NCBI GenBank assembly: GCA_017474765.1
Contig: JAFVGW010000037.1
Span: 24,680-88,679 of the forward strand
Length of the DNA stretch: 64,000 nt
DNA from: Salinivirgaceae bacterium
GTDB lineage: Bacteria; Bacteroidota; Bacteroidia; Bacteroidales; SZUA-534
Reading direction: 5' to 3'
In this document: piece after piece, positions 44,502 to 53,165 of the stretch
Position numbering within the stretch: position 1 is the stretch's first letter
How the letters are laid out: each line of letters opens with the position of its first letter
Translations under genes and position numbers: made by a program
The notes under the pieces: generated by a model
What the model was told of the DNA's origin: nothing
The model's database searches: none
What the model saw: only the letters and a program-made list of their open reading frames with translations

Positions 44502-47500
44502 TCAGATTTTTTCAGTTTTACGATAGATGGCGTAGTAGGCTATCGGCACAAAGAAGACGCTCACCAGCGTGCCAGCCACCATTCCCGCAATGAGCGCCAG
44601 CGAGAGCGGATACTGCAGGTCACTGCCCATATCGCCCTTGACAAGGAACGGCGCAATGGCCAGAATGGTTGTCAATGAGGTCATTATGATGGGTTTCAGA
44701 CGGCGGCGGCCAGCGTCCATAATGGCGCGTTTCAGGCTCATTCCGCTTGCGCGCAGACGGTTGATGGTGTCTACCTTCAAAATACTGTCGTTGATGACGA
44801 TGCCGCACATTACCACAATGCCAATCATCGACATCAGGTTGAGGCTCTCGCCGAAGATTTTGAGCGCCAGCATTGCCGCAAAAATGTCGGTGAGCAGTTC
44901 GAGCATAATGATGAGCGGCTGCACAAGGCTCTCGAACTGCGCCGCCAGAATGAAGAACAGCAGCAGCACCGAGATGAGCAGCACCATACACATCTCTCTG
45001 ATTAACTCGCGGTTGGTGAAATAGGCGCCCGAGAAATCGACCTCGAACCCGTCGGTCTGGCGCACCACCTCGCGGATGGCCGCCATTGCTGGCTCCACCT
45101 GGCGTCCGCTGATGTCGAGCGGAATGGGGTAGTACTCGCCGTCGGCACCCGAGGTGATGGTTTTCAAGTCGCGGTTGCGGGTCTCCCTCATCAGCACGTC
45201 GAGCGGAACGCTGCCGCCCTTGGTGGCAATCTGGCAGCCGCTGATGAGGTCGGCGGCCTGCTTGTGGCCCGCGCCAATCACTATCGGCTCCGACACATCG
45301 CCCTTGCTGATGCGCAGTATCTGGTTGTCGTTCATCGCGTTGCGCAGGTATTGCATTATCTGGTCATAACTAACGCCATAGAGCGCAAGCCGCTCGGGGT
45401 CGGCCACAAGTTCAATATAGTCGTTCCACTCGATGGGCTGCACGCCAGCATCGGGCAGGGCGGCGCGAATCTGGTCGCAGATGGCCGTGAGGGCGGCAGG
45501 CGTTGGCGGTTCGCCGCCCGTGGCCCGCAGACGCACGGTTAGCGGCGGCTCCTTCTCGGCAAAAATCATATCGAAAATGTTGCCCGCGGCTCGGCTGCTG
45601 ACCACCGATTGCGGCCACTGACGGCGCATTGTCTCGGCTATCTGTTTCTCAATCAGTGCAATATCGTCGGGCGATGCGGCTTTGATGTAGATGACAGCCT
45701 CGGTGGGCGTTATCTCGCCCGTGTGGGCAAGCACAAACTGCTGCGAGCCAACCATACAGGTTGATTGCCTGATGAGGCTGCCGAAACGGCCAATCAGGCT
45801 CTGGCAGCGGCGGTTGTTCTCCTCAACGGTGATGCGCTCGTTCCACTCAATGCTCACAAGGGTGTCGGCGTGCGCCATCACGGGCAGTTTGCGTTTTTCG
45901 AGCCCTATGAACAGCAGCCCAATCAGCAGCACCGACGCGCCCAAAACCGACCACACCACGGCGCGGCGGCGGAAAAGCCACTTGAGCCAGCGGTCGTAGA
46001 TGGCTATGAGCCAGCCGCCCTTCTCGCGCGGCAGCGCACCGCCGTTCGGGTTCTGGCTCTGACGCTTGTAGAGCAGGTTGTAGAGCACGGGCATCAGCAG
46101 CACCGACACCAGCAGGGCCGACATCAGAGTGATGCTCACGGCCATCGCCTCGTCGTAGAAAAGGGCGCCCGCAATGCCGCTCACAAAAATCATCGGCACA
46201 AAAATGGCGCACGTGGTGAGCACCGAACTCAGCATCGGCGTGAAAACCTCCTGTGAGCCGTAAACGCACGCGTCGGGCAGCCGTTCGCCCTTGCGCCACC
46301 GCTGCGTTATGTTGTCGATGGTGATGATGGAGTTATCCACCATCATTCCCAGGCCCAAAACAAGGCCCGAGAGCGATATGACATTGATTGATATGCCGAT
46401 GACGTAGAACAGCAGGAACGAGAGAATGAGCGCCGTGGGGATGGTGACCACCACCAGCACGGGCGATTTGAAGTCGTGCATAAAGAAGAAGATTATCAGG
46501 CAGGCGAACAGCGCGCCGAAAATCAGGTTCTTAATCATATTGTTGATGGAGTAGTCGAGCAGTTCGGTCTGGTCGCGGGTGATGGTGAAGCGCATTGTTG
46601 GGTAATCGTCGGCGAAAGCCTTCATCAGTTCGCTCACGCCCTTCTGCAGGTCGGCCATACGGGCCTCGGTGCGCTTGATGACGGCCATCGTCACGCACTG
46701 GCGGCCGTCGGAGGTTATCATTCCCTTCATTGTCTGCGGCTGCTCGCGCACTTCGGCCAGGTCTTTGAGTTGATAGACGCGGTCGTTCACCTTCAGCCAC
46801 ACGTCCTCAACATCGGTGCGGGTGAGGAGCGTCGACTCAAAGCGGACGTCGAAGCGGTACTCGCCGTCGCGGATGCTCAGACTGCCCAGATGAACGTTGG
46901 CTCCGTTGATGGCGTCGCCAAGTTGCTGCTCGGTGATGCCCATCGAGTGCAGTTTCTGCATATCGGGCACTATGAGCAACTCGGGGTGCAGCAGTCCCGA
47001 CACATCGACCATAGCCACCTCGGGCAACTGCTCAATGCGGCGCACAATCACCTGGCGGGTGAAGGCACTCATCTCCAGCGTCTGCTGCGCGGTGACAATG
47101 CTGTCGGCCAGCGTCACGTTGATGAAGAAGGCTGGAATGTCGGTTGCGCTGGCGCGAGCCACCACTGGGCGGTCCTCGCCTCGGGGCCAGTTGGCCATTG
47201 CGCGGTCGATGCGCTCGTTCACGTCGATGAAGATGTAGTCGGCGTCGGAGCCGTAGTCGAACGTCATTGAGATGACGCCGCTGCCGTCTTTGGCCGTGCA
47301 GTTAATCTGGCTCAAATGCGGCACCTGCACCAGTTGCGACCGCAGGGGGGCAATCATCGTCTCGTTCAACTCGCGCGCCGACTTGCCCGCCGACGACACC
47401 TGAACGGTTATCTGCGGAATATCGATGTCGGGCACCAGCGACACTGGCAGCATATTGATGGCCGCCACGCCGAGCACCAGCACCGCTATGAGCACCATTG

Positions 47501-47537
47501 TGACGGCTATCGGTTTGTTTATCAACTGTTTAAACAT
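44502..47537 (-). CDS. RND efflux permease, subunit B
   Basis: A 1011-residue RND permease. TM1 is at the N-terminus (AVTMVLIAVLVLGVAAINML). The periplasmic pore domains contain SSAGKSARELNETMIAPLRSQL-type sequence, TM4 has GLGMMVDNSIITIDNI with the relay Asp, and TM10 has MCGIVINDSILKVDTINRLR. The C-terminus ends VFFVPIAYYAIYRKTEK. It is tightly coupled to permease A. Upstream in the same direction lie four propeller genes, then the membrane fusion protein and TolC genes. This is unusual, as the adaptor normally sits directly before the permease. Confidence 0.9.
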   Translation of the reverse strand: MFKQLINKPIAVTMVLIAVLVLGVAAINMLPVSLVPDIDIPQITVQVSSAGKSARELNETMIAPLRSQLVQVPHLSQINCTAKDGSGVISMTFDYGSDADYIFIDVNERIDRAMANWPRGEDRPVVARASATDIPAFFINVTLADSIVTAQQTLEMSAFTRQVIVRRIEQLPEVAMVDVSGLLHPELLIVPDMQKLHSMGITEQQLGDAINGANVHLGSLSIRDGEYRFDVRFESTLLTRTDVEDVWLKVNDRVYQLKDLAEVREQPQTMKGMITSDGRQCVTMAVIKRTEARMADLQKGVSELMKAFADDYPTMRFTITRDQTELLDYSINNMIKNLIFGALFACLIIFFFMHDFKSPVLVVVTIPTALILSFLLFYVIGISINVISLSGLVLGLGMMVDNSIITIDNITQRWRKGERLPDACVYGSQEVFTPMLSSVLTTCAIFVPMIFVSGIAGALFYDEAMAVSITLMSALLVSVLLMPVLYNLLYKRQSQNPNGGALPREKGGWLIAIYDRWLKWLFRRRAVVWSVLGASVLLIGLLFIGLEKRKLPVMAHADTLVSIEWNERITVEENNRRCQSLIGRFGSLIRQSTCMVGSQQFVLAHTGEITPTEAVIYIKAASPDDIALIEKQIAETMRRQWPQSVVSSRAAGNIFDMIFAEKEPPLTVRLRATGGEPPTPAALTAICDQIRAALPDAGVQPIEWNDYIELVADPERLALYGVSYDQIMQYLRNAMNDNQILRISKGDVSEPIVIGAGHKQAADLISGCQIATKGGSVPLDVLMRETRNRDLKTITSGADGEYYPIPLDISGRQVEPAMAAIREVVRQTDGFEVDFSGAYFTNRELIREMCMVLLISVLLLFFILAAQFESLVQPLIIMLELLTDIFAAMLALKIFGESLNLMSMIGIVVMCGIVINDSILKVDTINRLRASGMSLKRAIMDAGRRRLKPIIMTSLTTILAIAPFLVKGDMGSDLQYPLSLALIAGMVAGTLVSVFFVPIAYYAIYRKTEKI

Positions 47538-47584
47538 AAACGTTAAATGTTTGGATGTTTAGTGTTTAGAAGTTTAGTTTTTTA

Positions 47585-47710
47585 GCGCCCTGACGGGCGG
47601 AAATTTTCAAAAAATCTGATTTAAAATTGTTCAAAATTCATCTCTAACCAAACTTATCCAAAATGAAACCAAAACCTTGTGTTTGGATTGTTTCGGGTTC
47701 GTTTGGTTAA
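47585..47710. repeat. CTAACCAAAC two-helix element, copy B
   Basis: The box GCGCCCTGACGGGCGGAAAT (47585-47604) is followed by an outer helix CTAACCAAAC (47644-47653)/GTTTGGTTAA (47701-47710) and an inner helix ATCCAAA (47656-47662)/TTTGGAT (47682-47688). One inner pair is A-T here and G-C in copy A. It lies in the 353-base gap before permease B, which also holds two palindromes and no gene. Confidence 0.7.
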
Positions 47711-47824
47711 TGTTAAAATCTTAAAAATCATTTTATTATAATTTTATTCTAAATTTTCTTTCAATTTCCCGCGAAGCGGCGTCGTTTTCGTTTTTGTTTA
47801 ACTGGTGAATCGGTGAATTGGGGC

Positions 47825-47848
47825 GGACGCGATGAATCGCGTCCCTAC
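47825..47848. repeat. GGACGC-CCCTAC palindrome, copy 2
   Basis: It has 9-bp arms GGACGCGAT/ATCGCGTCC with a GA loop and constant CTAC tail, and is preceded by GGTGAATC repeats (47803-47820). Confidence 0.75.
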
Positions 47849-47858
47849 AAACCCCCAA

Positions 47859-47876
47859 TCCCGATAGCTATCGGGA
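47859..47876. repeat. Palindrome TCCCGA...TCGGGA, copy 3
   Basis: A perfect 18-base palindrome with arms TCCCGATAG/CTATCGGGA, 15 bases before the stop of propeller 1. Confidence 0.65.
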
Positions 47877-47890
47877 CTAACACCATTTTC

Positions 47891-49060
47891 CTACATTGTT
47901 TTCAATTTAAACTGCAAGATAACAGGATTATAATCGTTCCCTTTCATTGCTTCGATGATGCGCTTGCCTGTTTCCGACATTTCCTCGTTGTCATTGATTT
48001 TGCTCTCCCAATTGCCTTGAATCAGCATTGTGTAAATGCCGTTGTCAACCATATCTATATGAACCTCGGATTTCAGTCCGCCAATGCGAACCTCGTAGTT
48101 ACGTACGCTTTCGGGTGTGGCAATGGCAATGCAATTACGCCCTCTGTCATTCAAAATTGTATAATGCCAGTATGCTAGCGTTGAGCCGAAAAGTTGAGGA
48201 TGGTAGCAGCCAGTGCTGTAATCGCCGTTAATGATTAAGTTAATCATAATCATATCTCCTTGCTTTTCAATCTTTTCTTCAGGCTCTGGCATTTCCATTT
48301 CACCGTAGTCGATTGTGGCGATTTTCTGTATCTGACCGTCAGAATAACGATAGAGGGTGTGCTGGGGCATAAGCAGCGACATCAGCACGCCGTCGTCCGA
48401 GCGAGTGAACACGGGAGTCATATGATCGTTGGGTTTCGCCATACAAAACAGTTTGGTCAGTGTTTGCCCGTCGAATCCGTACACAGCGCTGCTGTCTATT
48501 ATCTTATTTATTCCAATTGACATAACTTCAACCTTACAATCTTCCATCGGCGGCAAGGCCGTAAACAGCATTTGGTCACGGCCTAGAGCAATCATAGAGT
48601 GAGGATAAATGTCGATTGGCGATTTTGACACGAATTTGAACGGCTGTGTTTTGTAGCACATTATCTGGCCTTTGGCGTCATAGCCATAGAAAAGACTGTC
48701 GGTGGGCAGATAGGAGTACTGAAGGAGTTGACCGTACTCGTTCGGGCCGTTGCCAACGGCGTTGAGTTTGCCGACAAGGCGTCCGTCTTTGATGTGATAG
48801 AACTTTTGCCAGCGGTTGTTGCAGGCAATAAAATCGTTGCTGCTGCCGCTTAAGCCCTGAATATCATCTATCGGCTCGTCGGATTTAATAGGAATAACAT
48901 CAATTGCCTCGGCAATCTGCTCAAGGTCAATGGTTTCGATGTCTTTTACCTCGTTTTTTATCACCCATCCGTCGGGTGTTTGGTTTTTGCTGCCGCTGTT
49001 GCAGGCGGTCAGCGCTGCTGCCAGTGCGAGGGCGGAGATTGATAATGTTCCGTGGTTCAT
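47891..49060 (-). CDS. 6-bladed beta-propeller lipoprotein (propeller 1, subfamily I)
   Basis: 389 residues with an SPII signal (LALAAALTACNSGSKNQ). The mature protein opens GWVIKNEVKDIETIDL and carries propeller blade motifs such as GKLNAVGNGPNEYGQLLQYSYLPTDSLFYGYDAKGQI. Its last about 40 residues (WESKIN, EEMSETGKRIIEAMKGNDYN) nearly match those of propeller 2. It is one of four tandem paralogues placed inside the RND operon. The envelope-exposed propeller is expected to bind a ligand; which one is unknown. Confidence 0.8.
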   Translation of the reverse strand: MNHGTLSISALALAAALTACNSGSKNQTPDGWVIKNEVKDIETIDLEQIAEAIDVIPIKSDEPIDDIQGLSGSSNDFIACNNRWQKFYHIKDGRLVGKLNAVGNGPNEYGQLLQYSYLPTDSLFYGYDAKGQIMCYKTQPFKFVSKSPIDIYPHSMIALGRDQMLFTALPPMEDCKVEVMSIGINKIIDSSAVYGFDGQTLTKLFCMAKPNDHMTPVFTRSDDGVLMSLLMPQHTLYRYSDGQIQKIATIDYGEMEMPEPEEKIEKQGDMIMINLIINGDYSTGCYHPQLFGSTLAYWHYTILNDRGRNCIAIATPESVRNYEVRIGGLKSEVHIDMVDNGIYTMLIQGNWESKINDNEEMSETGKRIIEAMKGNDYNPVILQFKLKTM

Positions 49061-49099
49061 TGTTTTCGTTTTTATTATGTCTGTTTTTCCGTTTTTAAC

Positions 49100-49154
49100 G
49101 GACGCGGCACGCCACGTCCCTACATTTTTGCGGACACACGCGGTGTGTCCCTAC
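49100..49154. repeat. GGACGC-CCCTAC palindromes, copies 3 and 4
   Basis: Two neighbouring copies: 49100-49123 (arms GGACG/CGTCC plus GGC/GCC) and 49132-49154 (arms GGACACAC/GTGTGTCC with GCG loop). In the second, both arms changed together from GGACGC to GGACAC, keeping the stem paired. Confidence 0.75.
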
Positions 49155-49198
49155 CGATGTCTTTTGCCTTTTCAACTTATAACTTAAAACTTTAAAAC

Positions 49199-50323
49199 TT
49201 ATAACTTCAATTTGAACTGCAAGATAACAGGATTATAATCGTTCCCTTTCATTGCTTCGATAATGCGCTTGCCAGTTTCCGACATCTCCTCGTCGGCGTT
49301 GATTTTGCTCTCCCAGTCGCCTTGAATGAGCATTGTGTAGACGCCGTTGTCAAGCAGTCCAGGGAAAACATCGATTTTTGTTCCGCCGATGTGCGGTTTG
49401 TAGTTCTGCACCTGGTCGCGTGTGGCTATGGTCAAGTGGTTATGTGCTTCTTGTTTAAGAACCGACCTATACCAATAAGCCAACGTTGAGCCATTGTATA
49501 TTGCATATTTGCAACCCATCGCGAAATCTTTAAAATTCCGCATTTGTAAACCACCCTCAAGAGTCGTGATATATTCCTTGTCTTTAGTTAGTTCCATATT
49601 GCCGTAATCGATGGTCGCGATTTTCGTCATCTGTCCTTCGGCATATTTGCAGACGATTGTATTTTCTTGTTTTACAGCCATCAACACACCATTATCCGAG
49701 CGTGAGTATGTTGGAAACATAATGTTACTGGCATATCGGTTCACATCAATTACCTTGGTCATCGATTGCCCGTCGAACTCATAAATGGAACTACTGTCGG
49801 GGCGAGTAGAAGCAGATAGAAGCAGACGGTCGCGTCCGAGCGCAACTAAATCATCAACAAAATAATCATCAGTAGGAAAATATGACTCAAACTTGAACGG
49901 TGATGTTCTGAAACGAATTATTCGGCCACGGCGGTCATAACCGTAAAGAAGACTGTCGGCGGGCAGATATGAATAATAGTCAAGGTTATTGTACTCGTTA
50001 GGACCATTACCAGCGGCTTGAAGTTTTTCCGTCATACGGCCGTCCACAATGTGATAGAATATCTGTCGGCTGAATTTGTCGCAGGCAATGAAATCGTTAC
50101 TGGTTCCGCTCATATAAGGGCGCAGTTCCGCAATCGGCTCATCCGTCGCAATCGGCTTAATGTCAACCACTTCGGCAATCTCGTCAAAGTCGATGTCCTC
50201 AACTTTCCAAACATCGTTTTTAATCACCCATTCATCCGAGTTTTGGTTTTTACTGCCGCCGTTGCAAGCGGTCAGCATTGTCGCCAATGTTAGGGCGGCG
50301 ATTGCTAATACATTGTGTTTCAT
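49199..50323 (-). CDS. 6-bladed beta-propeller lipoprotein (propeller 2, subfamily I)
   Basis: 374 residues, SPII signal MKHNVLAIAAL...TACNGGSK. The body is close to propeller 1 (EWVIKNDVWKVEDIDF, AAGNGPNEYNNLDYYSYLPADSLLYGYDRRGRI). The 3' end is almost identical at DNA level to that of propeller 1. Its 5' end (about 55 bases spanning leader and signal peptide) is almost identical to that of propeller 4, which belongs to the other subfamily. This points to recombination between paralogues. Confidence 0.8.
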   Translation of the reverse strand: MKHNVLAIAALTLATMLTACNGGSKNQNSDEWVIKNDVWKVEDIDFDEIAEVVDIKPIATDEPIAELRPYMSGTSNDFIACDKFSRQIFYHIVDGRMTEKLQAAGNGPNEYNNLDYYSYLPADSLLYGYDRRGRIIRFRTSPFKFESYFPTDDYFVDDLVALGRDRLLLSASTRPDSSSIYEFDGQSMTKVIDVNRYASNIMFPTYSRSDNGVLMAVKQENTIVCKYAEGQMTKIATIDYGNMELTKDKEYITTLEGGLQMRNFKDFAMGCKYAIYNGSTLAYWYRSVLKQEAHNHLTIATRDQVQNYKPHIGGTKIDVFPGLLDNGVYTMLIQGDWESKINADEEMSETGKRIIEAMKGNDYNPVILQFKLKL

Positions 50324-50456
50324 TTTGTTGTGGTATTAAATTGTTTAATTGGTGAATTGTTTAATCGGTGAATCGTACCCCTACAAACACCCAATACCTA
50401 ACACCATTTAATTGTTAATTATTCATTGTTAATTGTTTAACTGGTGAATCGGAGGC

Positions 50457-50480
50457 GGACGCGGCACGCCACGCCCCTAC
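50457..50480. repeat. GGACGC-CCCTAC palindrome, copy 5
   Basis: It has the same core as the 49100 copy, with CCCC in place of TCCC in the tail (one stem mismatch). It lies between propellers 3 and 2, next to GGTGAATC repeats. Confidence 0.7.
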
Positions 50481-50494
50481 AATCACCATTGTTT

Positions 50495-51727
50495 TCAATC
50501 CTTCAGTTTAATTTTCAAAATCACGTTTGCCGCGTCGCGCTCCTCTGGCTCAAGGTCCTTCATATACTCGGCGTTGCGCTCAAGGTAGGCGCGGTATTCG
50601 GTTTGGGTTTTCTGCAGATAGTTGTTGAGTTCATCGTCGTGGCCTTCGAGTAGGGCCGCCAAATCGCGGTTTTTGCACATTGTGTAGATGTATTCGCCAT
50701 CGGAGTGAAGAACCTGCATATTATTGAAAATCCAATACAGCGAATGCATCAGGCTGCCACGTTGCTCTTCTTCAGAAAATGCTGATATGGCGAGGTTTGT
50801 GCGCTTGTCAATCATCGTAATATGTCGTTTTTTGTCGATTTGGTATTGGAAACAAATAAACCGCCCCGACTCGCACAGATTGGCGAAAGAGCCGTCGAGT
50901 TCGAACATTTTATTAAATGCATCAAAAGAGTGCGTACGCACTACCTCGTTTGAGGCATCAATATTTTTTTCTGCCGTTTGCGGATTGGGCAGAACCAACT
51001 CGGTGCATTGCTCGCTGTCGCCGCAGAGCGAATAAAGGTGGTTGTCCATATTGCTATAGAAGAAGAAACGGATGGCGTCACCGCTGGCGCAGTATGGCTT
51101 TCCTCCTTCCATCATCACAATGACCACACGAGGAAGTGTCAAAGCGAAATGCTCCGCTTTGATGTTGAACGACTGGTCGGCTATAAACACTTGGTTGCAG
51201 GCGGAATCCTCTTGGTAGCCGTGTCTAATAAGCACATAATCACCGTTTTTCAGTCGAAACATTTCTCTAATACGAGCCGTATCGCCAAAATCGTGCACCT
51301 TGCCTAAAAAACGACCGTTATTGTCGTACTGGCGAACGATTCCCATTCCATCGAGAATGAACAGCGTGTCGCCGATGCAGAACAATGAGCTCGAACCATT
51401 TAATTCGCCAGGACCATTGCCTCGGAGCATACGGCCTGTCACTTTTTCACCCGACTGAAGGTTGTGGCCCGTCAGCCGCAGTTTCTCGCCGCATACCATA
51501 TATAAATAATTGTCGGACAAGGCAAATTGGATTCCGTCCTCGAACACCCAGTCGTCGTCCATTTGGAGGTTCAGCACATCGATTGACTCGATGTTTTCCA
51601 CAAACGCCTCGTTATCAACGCTTCCAGGCAATTCGATGCGGTCGGTGATGTTGTCCTGCTTGCTGTTGCAGGCGGTCAGTACTGCCGCCAAGGCGAGGGC
51701 GGCGATTGATAATTGTTTGGTTTTCAT
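50495..51727 (-). CDS. 6-bladed beta-propeller lipoprotein (propeller 3, subfamily II)
   Basis: 410 residues, SPII signal (LALAAVLTACNSKQDN). The mature start NITDRIELPGSVDNEAF and MLRGNGPGELNG loop match propeller 4. The last 38 residues, including QKTQTEYRAYLERNAEYM and LEPEERDAANVI, are the same as in propeller 4. Subfamily II differs from propellers 1 and 2 in the body, although the architecture is similar. It sits second in the tandem array. Confidence 0.8.
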   Translation of the reverse strand: MKTKQLSIAALALAAVLTACNSKQDNITDRIELPGSVDNEAFVENIESIDVLNLQMDDDWVFEDGIQFALSDNYLYMVCGEKLRLTGHNLQSGEKVTGRMLRGNGPGELNGSSSLFCIGDTLFILDGMGIVRQYDNNGRFLGKVHDFGDTARIREMFRLKNGDYVLIRHGYQEDSACNQVFIADQSFNIKAEHFALTLPRVVIVMMEGGKPYCASGDAIRFFFYSNMDNHLYSLCGDSEQCTELVLPNPQTAEKNIDASNEVVRTHSFDAFNKMFELDGSFANLCESGRFICFQYQIDKKRHITMIDKRTNLAISAFSEEEQRGSLMHSLYWIFNNMQVLHSDGEYIYTMCKNRDLAALLEGHDDELNNYLQKTQTEYRAYLERNAEYMKDLEPEERDAANVILKIKLKD

Positions 51728-51783
51728 TTCGTTGTGGTATTAAATTGTTTATTATTAATTGTGTCTGTTTTCCCATTTTTTGC

Positions 51784-51807
51784 GGACGCGGCACGCCACG
51801 TCCCTAC
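51784..51807. repeat. GGACGC-CCCTAC palindrome, copy 6
   Basis: Identical core to the copy at 49100, in the 94-base gap between propellers 4 and 3. The sequence after it matches the downstream flank of copy 5, so the element belongs to the duplicated block. Confidence 0.75.
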
Positions 51808-51821
51808 GAACACCATTGTTT

Positions 51822-53024
51822 TCAATCCTTCAGTTTAATTTTCAAAATCACGTTTGCCGCATCGCGCTCCTCAGGCTCAAGGTCCTTCATATACTCGGCG
51901 TTGCGCTCAAGGTAGGCGCGGTATTCGGTTTGGGTTTTCTGCAAGCGGGCATCGAGAACATCATCGTGACCTTCGAGGATTTTGGCAAAATCTCTGTTTT
52001 TGCACAATGCGTAGATGCAACCGTCGGCAGATTTGGTAGGCATTGATTTCAAAATCAGGTTGCTTACAATGTTGGCGGCGGATTCAAAATTATCCTCAAC
52101 ATCGCTTACCAACATCGATGTGGCCTTGTTTTTCCGATAATCGACCATCGCTCTATAATTTTCATTACCAATACGATAGCCGAACATCATAAAGTGTCCA
52201 GACCCGCCAGCGGTGTAGAACTGACCATCGTAGTTATGAAGTGCCGCCATATCGCCACTTGCAAACGATTCGTTAGCCTTTTCGGGAGTTATCGGATTTG
52301 GCACGACAAATTCGGTAACCTTTTCGGTACCACCGCAAATCGCATAGAGATGGCAGTCGAAATAGAAAGTGGTGCGAAGTGTGTCACCAACAACAAAGCA
52401 AGGGTCGGAGCCACCAATAATGAGTATTTGGGCCTGCGGTACATCAAAGTGCCGCGACGTGATGTTGAACTCTTTGTCGGCAAGCATTATGGCAGCGTTG
52501 TTGTCGGCAGCGTCGGGATTGCTGATAGACACAAAAGCATAGTTTCCGCTACTGAACCTGATAAGTTTGTAACGCGAACTTATATCGCTGAACTCGTGTA
52601 GTTTACCAATAAATTTGCAGTTGCGGTCGTACTGAAGAATGTTGCCTTTGTCGTCGTAAATGCAGAGCGTGTCGCCAATGCTGAACATTGAGTTAAAATA
52701 GTTTATCTCGCCAGGCCCGTTTCCGAGGATTGGCCTGCCTGCCAGTTTTTCGCCCGTCTGGCGGTCGAAGCACGACAGATGCATCTTTGAATCATCAAGC
52801 ATATACAAATTGTTGTCGGACAGGCAGACAGACAATATATCCACAAAAGTCCAGTTGTCTTCCATTTGAAGATTTTCTACTGAAATCGATTCAACATTGG
52901 CGGCAAACGCCTCATTGTCAACGGTTCCAGGCAATTCAATGCGGTCAGTGACGTTTGTGTCGGTGTTGTTGCAGGCCGCCATTGTGGCGCAGAGGGCGGC
53001 AATTGCTAATACATTGTGTTTCAT
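51822..53024 (-). CDS. 6-bladed beta-propeller lipoprotein (propeller 4, subfamily II)
   Basis: 400 residues, signal MKHNVLAIAAL...AACNNTDT. The mature N-terminus NVTDRIELPGTVDNEAF and loop ILGNGPGEINYF match propeller 3; the C-terminal 38 residues are identical to it. The first about 20 codons and the leader match propeller 2 instead. It is first of the four propellers in reading direction, 141 bases after the membrane fusion gene. No other known domain is seen. Confidence 0.8.
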   Translation of the reverse strand: MKHNVLAIAALCATMAACNNTDTNVTDRIELPGTVDNEAFAANVESISVENLQMEDNWTFVDILSVCLSDNNLYMLDDSKMHLSCFDRQTGEKLAGRPILGNGPGEINYFNSMFSIGDTLCIYDDKGNILQYDRNCKFIGKLHEFSDISSRYKLIRFSSGNYAFVSISNPDAADNNAAIMLADKEFNITSRHFDVPQAQILIIGGSDPCFVVGDTLRTTFYFDCHLYAICGGTEKVTEFVVPNPITPEKANESFASGDMAALHNYDGQFYTAGGSGHFMMFGYRIGNENYRAMVDYRKNKATSMLVSDVEDNFESAANIVSNLILKSMPTKSADGCIYALCKNRDFAKILEGHDDVLDARLQKTQTEYRAYLERNAEYMKDLEPEERDAANVILKIKLKD

Positions 53025-53089
53025 TTTGTTGTGGTATTAAATTGTTTAATCGGTGAATTGTTTAATCGGTGAATCGGTGAATCGTGGGC

Positions 53090-53112
53090 GGACGCACGCG
53101 GTGCGTCCCTAC
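53090..53112. repeat. GGACGC-CCCTAC palindrome, copy 7
   Basis: Perfect arms GGACGCAC/GTGCGTCC with GCG loop, between the membrane fusion gene and propeller 4, following GGTGAATC repeats (about 53045-53085). Confidence 0.75.
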
Positions 53113-53165
53113 CAACACCTAACACCCAACACCATTAATAATTCCTAAATCCTAATTTCTAAATC

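Noticed and set aside
41329..47270. Long plus-strand open frames opposite the RND permease genes (for example 41329-42285, 42526-44247, 46476-47270)
   Set aside because: They are antisense shadows of GC-rich genes, with His/Gln/Ala-rich composition and no recognisable motif.
47891..53024. Diversity-generating retroelement acting on the propeller genes
   Set aside because: No reverse transcriptase, template repeat or adenine-biased variation is visible in the window; paralogue recombination explains the pattern.
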